From assembly GCA_031280325.1 (NCBI GenBank), contig JAITGW010000056.1, positions 1-5,147 on the forward strand: a stretch of DNA of 5,147 nucleotides, read 5' to 3'. The notes below the pieces were generated by a model. It saw only the letters and a program-made list of their open reading frames with translations, was not told the DNA's origin and ran no database searches. Below are positions 1 to 5,147 of the stretch, piece after piece. Source of the DNA: Oscillospiraceae bacterium (lineage in GTDB: Bacteria > Bacillota > Clostridia > Oscillospirales > Oscillospiraceae). Positions within the stretch are counted from its first letter, which is position 1, and each line of letters starts with the position of its first letter. The position numbers were made by a program, and so were the translations under genes.

Positions 1-464
1 GCCGATATTTTGCCGCGCAGCGCGTGCGCAAGCTCATCGGTTCCCTCGCCCGTCTCGGCGCTTACCGCAAAAACCTGATATCCCGCGCGGGAGTACAGGC
101 GATACAGCGGCAGCGCTGAGCTTAGATCATTCTTATTCACGCAGATAATCGGCTCGCAGCCGCTTTTGTGCGCGATCGCCGCCATGCGGTCAATGAGGAA
201 CGGCTCTGTCACGGGAATCGCAAGACTCGCGACGATGACCATTGCGTCAAGGTTTGCGACGGGCGGCCGGATAAACGCGTTTTTACGCTGTGACAGCGCG
301 GTTATAACTCCCCTGTCACCGCCGCGCTCAAACTCCGCCATGTCTCCGACAAGCGGCGTAATCTCCCTGTGGCGAAAGCTTCCGCGCGCCGTGCAGACGA
401 TAAGCTCTCCGTCCAGCTCGATTAGATACTCTCCCGCAACGCTTTTGACAATGCGTCCTCTCAC
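1..464 (-). CDS. rsgA: Ribosome small subunit biogenesis GTPase RsgA (N-terminal part, cut by window edge)
   Basis: RsgA (YjeQ/CpgA) is a GTPase that binds the 30S subunit and helps its late maturation. Only the first 154 residues are visible; the frame stays open to the left edge. Residues 1-70 form the OB-fold domain, with the family signatures ARGSFR (26-31), ITPLVGD (35-41) and RPPVANLD (66-73). The circularly permuted GTPase domain follows. Its G4 motif NKND is at 110-113 and a G5-like VSAETGEG at 134-141; the P-loop (G1) should come just past the edge. In this family G4 and G5 precede G1, so the order is normal and not a sign of damage. The start is a GTG at 464-462, three bases after the prkC stop and in the same frame. 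It is chosen because the OB-fold homology begins at once and the next in-frame ATG (residue 42) would remove most of that domain. No clear Shine-Dalgarno precedes it, so translation is probably coupled to prkC. The family's zinc-binding C-terminal region lies outside the window. Confidence 0.95.
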   Translation of the reverse strand, partial: MRGRIVKSVAGEYLIELDGELIVCTARGSFRHREITPLVGDMAEFERGGDRGVITALSQRKNAFIRPPVANLDAMVIVASLAIPVTEPFLIDRMAAIAHKSGCEPIICVNKNDLSSALPLYRLYSRAGYQVFAVSAETGEGTDELAHALRGKIS

Positions 465-467
465 GCG

Positions 468-2357
468 CTAAAACATATCCGGGCTGTCTTCGGTGAACGC
501 CGGCTCCGCCGGTGTCGGTGACACAAAGTCCACCGGCGGCTCGGTCCCGGGCTGCGGCGTATCTGTCGGCGTCTCCGGCGGCGGCGTCAGCGCGGCGCCC
601 TTTGACACCTGCACACGGATTTTTGTCTTTTCTTCAACCAGCTCGCCCGGCTCGTGATCCTGGAAGATGATCTGATCCTGCGGAGCCGTGTCGTCCACAT
701 ATACAGGGTCAAGCACAAGATTGCGCGCCTCGCAAATCATCTGCGCCTGAATCAGCGACATCCCGACGAGATTCGGCGTCTCAACCTCGCGAATCTCCGG
801 CCCCTGCGAATATTTTATATACACAACGCTGTTCTCGTCGATCCTCTCGCCCGCAACCGGGACGGTCGAGATGACGTAATCCTTCGTAAAGCTCTCGTCA
901 TAAACTCCTTCTACACGAACCGTAATCCCCGGAACAAGCGCGCGGATCTCAATCTCAGCCTCGCGGTACTCGTGATTGATCAGCTCCGGCATTACCGTCA
1001 CGTCTCCGGCGCCGCGCGAAACCGTGAGCGTGACCTTAATCCTCACGCCCTCCTGTTTTTCACGTATCGTTCCCTCAGTCGGCGTTTGCTCCAAAATCTC
1101 ACCCTGCGGCTTCTCGCTCTCATCATACTTGGGCGTAAATTCATAAACATCCTTATACCGCACGTCTGCGACAACGTCTCCGTACATCTGCCCGACAAAG
1201 CCGGGAATCGCAATTTCCTCGCCCTTGGGCGGGAAAATAATGTCGCGCAGAACGTAATTATACAGAAACACAACCGCGAGAATCATAAACACAATCAGTA
1301 TTCCGATACCCACAAGCGACGCCGTGTTTGAGGCGCGCTTTTTCACCTTGCGGTATTCATCCGCGCCGGGCTCGCGCGCGGCGCTTTTGCGCGGGGCGAC
1401 ACGGCGCGGCGCAGTGAGTTCCGCGGCCTTGGCAATAATCGCGCCCGACGGCACCGGGCGCGTCGCGTCCGGCGCGTCAACATCGTCGCCGGTCATATCC
1501 GCGGCGTATACAAAGCGCGCCGCGGGGTTTTTTCGGAATTCCTCCAAATCGCGCGAAAGCTCGTCCGCGCTCCCATATCTGCTTCCCGGCTTCGGCGCCA
1601 TTGCGCGCATTGTAATATCCTCAAGTCCCGCCGGGATGTCAGGATTTATCTCGCGCGGCGAGAGCGGAATCGCCGAAATGTGCTGTATCGCGATTGACAC
1701 GGCGGAATCCCCGACAAACGGCAGATGACTTGTCAGCATTTCGTACATGACGATGCCCAGCGAATATATATCCGTCCGCGCGTCGATGTGCCCGCCCTTC
1801 GCCTGCTCCGGCGAAATGTAGTGAACGGAGCCGAGCGACTCCTGCGTCATGGTGTTCTGCGTATTTAGCAGGCGGGCAATCCCGAAATCCGCAACCTTTA
1901 TGCTTCCGTCCTTGAGAATCATAATGTTGTGGGGCTTGATGTCACGGTGGATTATCCCCCGCGCGTGCGCGTGCGACAGCGCCTTGGCGATCTGCATAGA
2001 AAAATGCAGCGCCTCCTTCCAGTTCAGCAGCCCCTTGCGGTTGATATACTGCTTGAGGGTAATCCCCTCGATCAGCTCCATGACAATATAGTCCACGCCC
2101 GCCGAGCGCGAAACGTCATACACCGCGACAATGTTCGCGTGGGAGAGCAGCGCGACCGCCTCCGACTCCGTTTTGAAGCGTCGGCGGAAATCCTCGTCCC
2201 CCGCAAGATCCTCCTTGAGAATTTTTATAGCCACAAGCCGGTTCAGCCTGTGGCAGCGCGCCTTATAGACGACCGCCATTCCGCCGGAGCCGATCTTCTC
2301 CAAAATCTCATACCGGTTATCGAGCATCATGCCGATTAACTTATCGTTGTTATCCAT
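468..2357 (-). CDS. prkC: PASTA-domain Ser/Thr protein kinase PrkC (Stk1/PknB family)
   Basis: Membrane Hanks-type kinase of 629 residues that phosphorylates Ser/Thr on cytosolic targets in response to cell-wall fragments or lipid II. The cytosolic kinase domain spans about 15-275: Gly-rich loop GSGGMAVV (23-30), ATP-binding K45 in VAIK, probable helix-C E64, catalytic HRD (137-139) with K141 and N144, DFG (157-159), an activation loop with T166, T169 and T171 available for autophosphorylation, then SPE (182-184, for the usual APE). All catalytic residues are present. A 70-residue linker rich in Ala, Pro and basic residues leads to one membrane helix (about 347-369). Outside the cell are three PASTA domains (about 383-449, 453-519, 525-588) and a Pro/Thr/Glu-rich tail (589-629). 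B. subtilis PrkC also has three PASTA domains, but I recall an Ig-like C-terminal domain there that is not seen here. The start is ATG 2357, with GGAGG 8 bases upstream. It sits directly after its phosphatase, the standard Bacillota pairing. Confidence 0.97.
   Translation of the reverse strand: MDNNDKLIGMMLDNRYEILEKIGSGGMAVVYKARCHRLNRLVAIKILKEDLAGDEDFRRRFKTESEAVALLSHANIVAVYDVSRSAGVDYIVMELIEGITLKQYINRKGLLNWKEALHFSMQIAKALSHAHARGIIHRDIKPHNIMILKDGSIKVADFGIARLLNTQNTMTQESLGSVHYISPEQAKGGHIDARTDIYSLGIVMYEMLTSHLPFVGDSAVSIAIQHISAIPLSPREINPDIPAGLEDITMRAMAPKPGSRYGSADELSRDLEEFRKNPAARFVYAADMTGDDVDAPDATRPVPSGAIIAKAAELTAPRRVAPRKSAAREPGADEYRKVKKRASNTASLVGIGILIVFMILAVVFLYNYVLRDIIFPPKGEEIAIPGFVGQMYGDVVADVRYKDVYEFTPKYDESEKPQGEILEQTPTEGTIREKQEGVRIKVTLTVSRGAGDVTVMPELINHEYREAEIEIRALVPGITVRVEGVYDESFTKDYVISTVPVAGERIDENSVVYIKYSQGPEIREVETPNLVGMSLIQAQMICEARNLVLDPVYVDDTAPQDQIIFQDHEPGELVEEKTKIRVQVSKGAALTPPPETPTDTPQPGTEPPVDFVSPTPAEPAFTEDSPDMF
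594..1211 (-). other. Three tandem PASTA domains encoded within prkC
   Basis: This part of prkC encodes residues 383-588, three consecutive PASTA modules of about 65 residues. Each opens with a short Pro-containing strand and helix start (IPGFVGQ at 384, MPELINH at 456, TPNLVGM at 527). Each carries a late turn of the type found in the family (QTPTEG, TVPVAG, QDHEPGE) and closes with a beta strand ending in SRG, SQG or SKG. PASTA domains in this kinase family bind muropeptides or lipid II. The copies are diverged at the protein level, and no DNA-level tandem repeat is evident, so recent duplication is unlikely. Boundaries are by eye. Confidence 0.9.
1251..1319 (-). other. Single transmembrane segment of PrkC
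   Basis: Residues 347-369 are an unbroken hydrophobic run rich in Ile, Val, Leu and Phe. It is preceded by a basic stretch (YRKVKKR at 335-341) and followed by the PASTA region. The positive-inside rule places the kinase domain in the cytosol and the PASTA domains outside. The protein has no N-terminal signal peptide, so this helix also acts as the membrane-targeting signal. Confidence 0.93.
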
Positions 2358-2365
2358 TTTCTCGT

Positions 2366-2372
2366 CCTCCTA
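2366..2372 (-). promoter_or_regulatory. Shine-Dalgarno of prkC, merged with the prpC stop codon
   Basis: On the minus strand TAGGAGG contains the TAG stop of prpC, and its last five bases (GGAGG, 2370-2366) form a strong ribosome binding site. An 8-base spacer leads to the ATG at 2357. This fixes the prkC start at the first Met and not at Met10 or Met11. Ribosomes finishing prpC stop on the site used to start prkC, which favours coordinated output of phosphatase and kinase. Confidence 0.85.
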
Positions 2373-3110
2373 CATCAAACAAAGCGCTGCCGTCACATTG
2401 TCGGGCGCGCCGCGCTCCAGCGCCGCGCGCACAAGCTCCGCAACCGCTTTTTCCGGTGATCCCGCCGACATTGCGGCAAGGTAAATCTCCTCGTCGAGCA
2501 GCACGTTCGTCAGCCCGTCCGTGCACAGCAGTATCATATCCCCCGGCAGCACCGCAGCCTCAAAAATATCCGGGCGCTCCACCCGTGACGCGCCGAGAGA
2601 GCGCGTTATAAGGTTACGCTTCGGGTGATTTCGCGCCTGCTCCTCCGTAAGCTCGCCGCGTTCGATCAAATCCTCCACAATGGAGTGATCCCGCGTAATC
2701 CTGCGAATAACCCCCGGCGAGATATAGTATGCCCTTGAGTCGCCGACGTTTGCTATGACCGCGATATCCGGCGACGCCATGCAGGCGACAAGCGTCGTGC
2801 CCATTCCGAGGCAGTCCGGATCTGAAATCCCCCGCTCAAACACAGCGCCTCCGGCGCGAAGCACCGCGTTTGTAAGCAGCACGCTCATCCCGTCCGCATT
2901 CATGTCCGTTCTCTCGCCCGGCGGAAGCGAGCGCGTAATTTCGTTCATAAATTCACGTATCGCAAGCTCGCTTGCGACGTCGCCGGCGCTTGCCCCGCCC
3001 ATTCCGTCGCACACGGCAAATACGCACGGAGTCCCGGCGTCCCAAACGCCGTAGGCGTCCTGATTCATTTTCCGAACCTTGCCCCTGTCGGTCTGTCCGC
3101 AGATTATCAT
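2370..3110 (-). CDS. prpC: PP2C-type Ser/Thr protein phosphatase PrpC (Stp)
   Basis: Cytosolic metal-dependent phosphatase of 246 residues, the usual length for bacterial stand-alone PP2C enzymes. It removes phosphate from Ser/Thr on PrkC and its substrates. All family motifs are in order: TDRGKVRKMNQD at 7-18 (the family's TDxGxxRxxNQD signature), DGMGG (35-39), GTT (104-106), NVGDSR (121-126), DHS (141-143), TDG (197-199) and GAPDNVT (234-240). The expected metal ligands D18, D35, D198 and D237 are present, so the enzyme should be active. It has no membrane segment or extra domain. The ATG at 3110 overlaps the rlmN stop (ATGA), and AAGGAGAGG lies just upstream. The N-terminus begins immediately before the first motif, as in homologues. 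It ends 12 bases before prkC, so phosphatase and kinase are made from one message. The specific name rests on the adjacent kinase; the domain alone would only say PP2C. Confidence 0.97.
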   Translation of the reverse strand: MIICGQTDRGKVRKMNQDAYGVWDAGTPCVFAVCDGMGGASAGDVASELAIREFMNEITRSLPPGERTDMNADGMSVLLTNAVLRAGGAVFERGISDPDCLGMGTTLVACMASPDIAVIANVGDSRAYYISPGVIRRITRDHSIVEDLIERGELTEEQARNHPKRNLITRSLGASRVERPDIFEAAVLPGDMILLCTDGLTNVLLDEEIYLAAMSAGSPEKAVAELVRAALERGAPDNVTAALCLM

Positions 3111-4132
3111 TCGATCCTCTCCTTGCGCCTAAGCTGTCCGCACGCCGCGTCAATATCTGTCCCGAGTCTGCGCCGAAATGTAAAATTAATGCCCCCGCGC
3201 TCTAATATTCCAACAAATTTCTCTGTATCTTTCCGCGTACTTGCGGCAAGTCCCCGCTCCGCCACAGGATTGAGCAGTATGAGATTAAGATGCCAACCGC
3301 CCCCCGACAAGAGCCTCGCAAGCTTTTTTGCGTGCTCCTCCGTGTCGTTTACGCCGCCGATCATCGCGTATTCAAACGAAATTCTCCGACCCGTGACGTC
3401 AAAATATCTCCGGCAAGCGTTCATCAGCTCCGCAATCGGCGAAACGCCGTTTACCGGCATAATGCGGCTTCGCGTCTCATCGTCCGGCGCATGAAGCGAC
3501 ACGGACAATGTCAATTGTAAATTATAAGACGCCAGTTTGTCAATCCTTTCCGCTAATCCGCACGTAGAAAGTGAAATATGACGGTATCCGATGTTAAGTC
3601 CGCCCTCGCTTGTCACGATACGCAAAAATTTCAAAGCGTTATCGAAGTTGTCAAGCGGCTCTCCGATCCCCATGAGAACGATGTTCGACACTCTCTCCCC
3701 CGGCGGCGCCGAGAAAATCACCTGATCGAGCATTTCCGAAGGCTCGAGATTCCTCACAAGCCCGCCGAGTGCGGAGGCGCAGAACGCGCAGCCCATCCGA
3801 CAGCCCACCTGGCTTGATATACACACCGTATTCCCGTGGTCATACCGCATGAGTACGCTCTCAACGCTCTCCCCATCGCGCAGGCCCCAAAGGTATTTCA
3901 CCGTACCGTCCCGCTCTGACCGTTGCTCCCGCAGCGCTTTTGGCGCTGTAATATAAAACTGCTCGTCCAGCTTCCCGCCGAGCGAGTGCGACAGATTTGT
4001 CATTTCCGAAAAGCTGCGCGCCCCGCGGTGCAGCCAAGCGTATATCTGCCCCGCGCGGTATTTCGGCTCGCCGAGCCGCAGAAGCTCCGCCTCAAGATCT
4101 CGCTTTTCCAGGGATTTAATGTCGCGGCTCAT
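3107..4132 (-). CDS. rlmN: Dual-specificity 23S rRNA/tRNA adenine-C2 methyltransferase RlmN (radical SAM)
   Basis: RlmN methylates C2 of A2503 (E. coli numbering) in the 23S rRNA peptidyl-transferase centre, and A37 in some tRNAs, by a radical-SAM ping-pong mechanism. The protein has 341 residues, somewhat shorter than E. coli RlmN but full length in domain content. An N-terminal accessory domain (about 1-90, with KYRAGQIYAWLH at 24-35) precedes the radical-SAM barrel. The [4Fe-4S] ligands are the CxxxCxxC cysteines C111, C115 and C118. C104, seven residues before C111, matches the resolving cysteine (E. coli C118). C330 in DIDAACGQL matches the methyl-carrying cysteine (E. coli C355). The GEP motif for SAM binding is at 157-159. 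Having both non-cluster cysteines fits RlmN or its relative Cfr; operon context and the lack of any mobile setting favour RlmN. The start ATG at 4132 overlaps the rsmB stop, with GAGG 8 bases upstream. Confidence 0.96.
   Translation of the reverse strand: MSRDIKSLEKRDLEAELLRLGEPKYRAGQIYAWLHRGARSFSEMTNLSHSLGGKLDEQFYITAPKALREQRSERDGTVKYLWGLRDGESVESVLMRYDHGNTVCISSQVGCRMGCAFCASALGGLVRNLEPSEMLDQVIFSAPPGERVSNIVLMGIGEPLDNFDNALKFLRIVTSEGGLNIGYRHISLSTCGLAERIDKLASYNLQLTLSVSLHAPDDETRSRIMPVNGVSPIAELMNACRRYFDVTGRRISFEYAMIGGVNDTEEHAKKLARLLSGGGWHLNLILLNPVAERGLAASTRKDTEKFVGILERGGINFTFRRRLGTDIDAACGQLRRKERIE
3116..3124 (-). promoter_or_regulatory. Shine-Dalgarno of prpC, inside the 3' end of rlmN
   Basis: AAGGAGAGG on the minus strand lies 5 bases before the prpC ATG when counted from the last GAGG, or 8 bases when counted from AAGGAG. 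It is embedded in the last codons of rlmN (encoding K-E-R), followed by the 4-base ATGA overlap. The arrangement indicates coupled translation with an independent, strong ribosome binding site. Confidence 0.85.
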
Positions 4133-5147
4133 CGTCTCATCCTCGCCATATAAAATCCGTCCGTCCCATCCCTGTGCGGATAGAGCGTCTCCTCAAAGTC
4201 AAGCGAAAAATCAGGATTCTCACTGAGAAACCGCGATATGATCTCCCCGTTTTCCTCCGGCAAAAGCGTGCATGTGCTGTATACAAGCGTCCCGCCCGGC
4301 TTGACATATTTTCGCGCCGCACGCAGTATTCCACGCTGGATTTCGGGCATCCCCGCGATTTCCTCCCGCGTCTTATAGCGTATCTCCGGCTTTTTGCGTA
4401 TCACGCCAAGACCGGAGCACGGCACGTCGCACAATACTATATCCGCGCTTCCCTCAAGCTCCGAAAATACGGCTGACGCATCCCATGCCCGCGCCTCAAC
4501 GCATGTAATCCCCAGCCGCGCCGCCCCCTCCCGTATGGCCGGCACACGCGCCTCGCGGTCAAACGCGTGGATTTTTCCCTTGTCCTTCATATCCAGCGCC
4601 AGAGCAAAGCTCTTGCCGCCCGGCGCGGCGCACACATCAATTACAGTGTCTCCCGAACTCGCCCCGCACAGTCTCGCGGCGCGCAGCGCGGCCGGATCCT
4701 GCACAAAAAATTCCCCGCGCGCAAAGGATGGAAGACGCGCTATATCGCCGGTCGCACTTAGCTCAAGCATTCCGGGTTCGCTGTTTGGCTCCGCACGCGC
4801 TCCATCGGACTCAATCCGTGAGATCAGCGCTTGCGCGTCGGTCCTAAGCGTATTCACCGCAGCGTAAATCGGCGTCTGCGCGTTGTTTTCCCGCAGCAGC
4901 GCCTCCGTTTCCGCAAGGCCAAGCATGTCCGAAAAGCGCTGTACAAGCCACGTCGGATGACTGTATGTCACCGACAGCCGCACAATCTCGTCCTCACCTT
5001 CAACCTCCGGCAGTCCGCTCTCCGCCTCGTCGCAGAGCTTCCGGAGCAGCGCGTTGACAAAGGCGGCGCTGTGCCCCGCTTTCCGTTTCGCCATTGCGAC
5101 AGCCGAGTTCACAGCCGCCGACGGCGGGATCCTGGACAGAAAAATTA
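4129..5147 (-). CDS. rsmB: 16S rRNA (cytosine-C5) methyltransferase RsmB (N-terminus cut by window edge)
   Basis: RsmB (Sun/Fmu) makes m5C967 (E. coli numbering) in 16S rRNA using SAM. The visible 338 residues run in frame from the right edge. A GTG at 5112 is not the start: the 11 codons before it read IFLSRIPPSAA, continuing into VN, which is the conserved end of the NusB-like N-terminal domain. Roughly the first 80-100 residues are therefore missing. Counting from the first full visible codon, the Rossmann methyltransferase domain has its SAM motif CAAPGGKS at 172-179. The DVPCSG motif is at 240-245, with C243, the cysteine thought to aid product release. STCT is at 290-293, with C292 (codon 4272-4270) as the expected nucleophile, followed by LLPEEN. 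Both family cysteines are present, so the enzyme should be active. Its TGA stop overlaps the rlmN start by 4 bases. Other m5C enzymes (RsmF, NSUN-type) share these motifs, but the NusB-like remnant and gene order favour RsmB. Confidence 0.95.
   Translation of the reverse strand, partial: IFLSRIPPSAAVNSAVAMAKRKAGHSAAFVNALLRKLCDEAESGLPEVEGEDEIVRLSVTYSHPTWLVQRFSDMLGLAETEALLRENNAQTPIYAAVNTLRTDAQALISRIESDGARAEPNSEPGMLELSATGDIARLPSFARGEFFVQDPAALRAARLCGASSGDTVIDVCAAPGGKSFALALDMKDKGKIHAFDREARVPAIREGAARLGITCVEARAWDASAVFSELEGSADIVLCDVPCSGLGVIRKKPEIRYKTREEIAGMPEIQRGILRAARKYVKPGGTLVYSTCTLLPEENGEIISRFLSENPDFSLDFEETLYPHRDGTDGFYMARMRR
4141..4144 (-). promoter_or_regulatory. Shine-Dalgarno of rlmN, inside the 3' end of rsmB
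   Basis: GAGG on the minus strand, within the rsmB codons for A-R near its C-terminus, lies 8 bases before the rlmN ATG. It is shorter than the sites before prpC and prkC. With the ATGA overlap it points to translational coupling of rlmN to rsmB. Another ATG at 4140-4138 is in a different frame (it is an rsmB Met codon) and is not the start. Confidence 0.65.

Noticed and set aside
166..471. Open frame on the plus strand opposite the rsgA start
   Set aside because: It is fully antisense to rsgA, whose OB-fold and NKND motifs are clear. The translation is low-complexity Ser/Arg/Thr without a motif.
654..1331. Open frame of 225 codons on the plus strand opposite the PASTA and membrane region of prkC
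   Set aside because: It lies wholly antisense to a well-supported gene. Its translation is rich in Arg, Asn and Leu with no recognisable domain, and the openness follows from the codon bias of prkC.
1360..1460. GC-rich runs with short inverted repeats (GCGCC/GGCGC-like), considered as a terminator or regulatory hairpin
   Set aside because: They lie inside the prkC linker coding region, have no T-run, and such short GCGC palindromes are scattered through the whole window as a result of base composition.
1929..2339. Open frame of 136 codons on the plus strand opposite the kinase domain
   Set aside because: It is antisense to the conserved HRD and Gly-loop coding region, resembles no family I recognise, and is a shadow of the GC-rich codons of prkC.
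3107..4132. Cfr-type antibiotic resistance methyltransferase instead of RlmN
   Set aside because: Both share the cysteine pattern, but the housekeeping operon position, tight overlaps with rsmB and prpC, and absence of mobile-element traces favour RlmN. A phylogeny would be decisive.
5110..5112. GTG as the start of the rsmB gene
   Set aside because: The frame continues upstream to the window edge and encodes the conserved SRIPPSAAVN segment, so this GTG is an internal Val codon.

Overview
The window is one stretch of a bacterial chromosome from a Gram-positive lineage, most likely a fairly GC-rich member of the Clostridia (Bacillota). The grounds are gene order and protein type: rsmB, rlmN, a PP2C phosphatase (prpC/stp), a PASTA-type Ser/Thr kinase (prkC) and rsgA, consecutive and on the same strand, as in the fmt-rsmB-rlmN-prpC-prkC-rsgA-rpe block known from Bacillus and clostridia. 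The exact taxon cannot be read from the sequence. Genes here stop with TGA (rsmB, rlmN) or TAG (prpC, prkC), so the standard bacterial code applies.

Everything is encoded on the minus strand, so transcription runs from the right edge to the left edge. From right to left: rsmB, cut by the right edge (5147-4129); rlmN (4132-3107); prpC (3110-2370); prkC (2357-468); and rsgA, cut by the left edge (464-1), which begins with GTG. Junctions are very tight. rsmB/rlmN and rlmN/prpC each overlap by 4 bases (ATGA), prpC/prkC are separated by 12 bases, and prkC/rsgA by 3 bases. There is no room for internal terminators, and no gap over 300 bases. The operon promoter must lie beyond the right edge or further upstream. 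The plus strand shows only shadow frames.

The genes join ribosome quality functions to envelope signalling. RsmB makes m5C in 16S rRNA. RlmN makes m2A in 23S rRNA (and in some tRNAs). RsgA is a circularly permuted GTPase acting in late 30S maturation. PrkC is a membrane kinase with three extracellular PASTA domains that sense peptidoglycan or lipid II, and PrpC is its opposing phosphatase. In B. subtilis RsgA (CpgA) is a reported PrkC substrate, so the order kinase-then-RsgA may reflect a functional link.

I found no mobile element, CRISPR array, RNA gene or undescribed system. The points worth a second look are modest: the unusual prkC/rsgA junction, the Pro/Thr-rich extracellular tail of PrkC, its basic juxtamembrane linker, and a Ser at the left edge of RsgA near a possible phosphosite.
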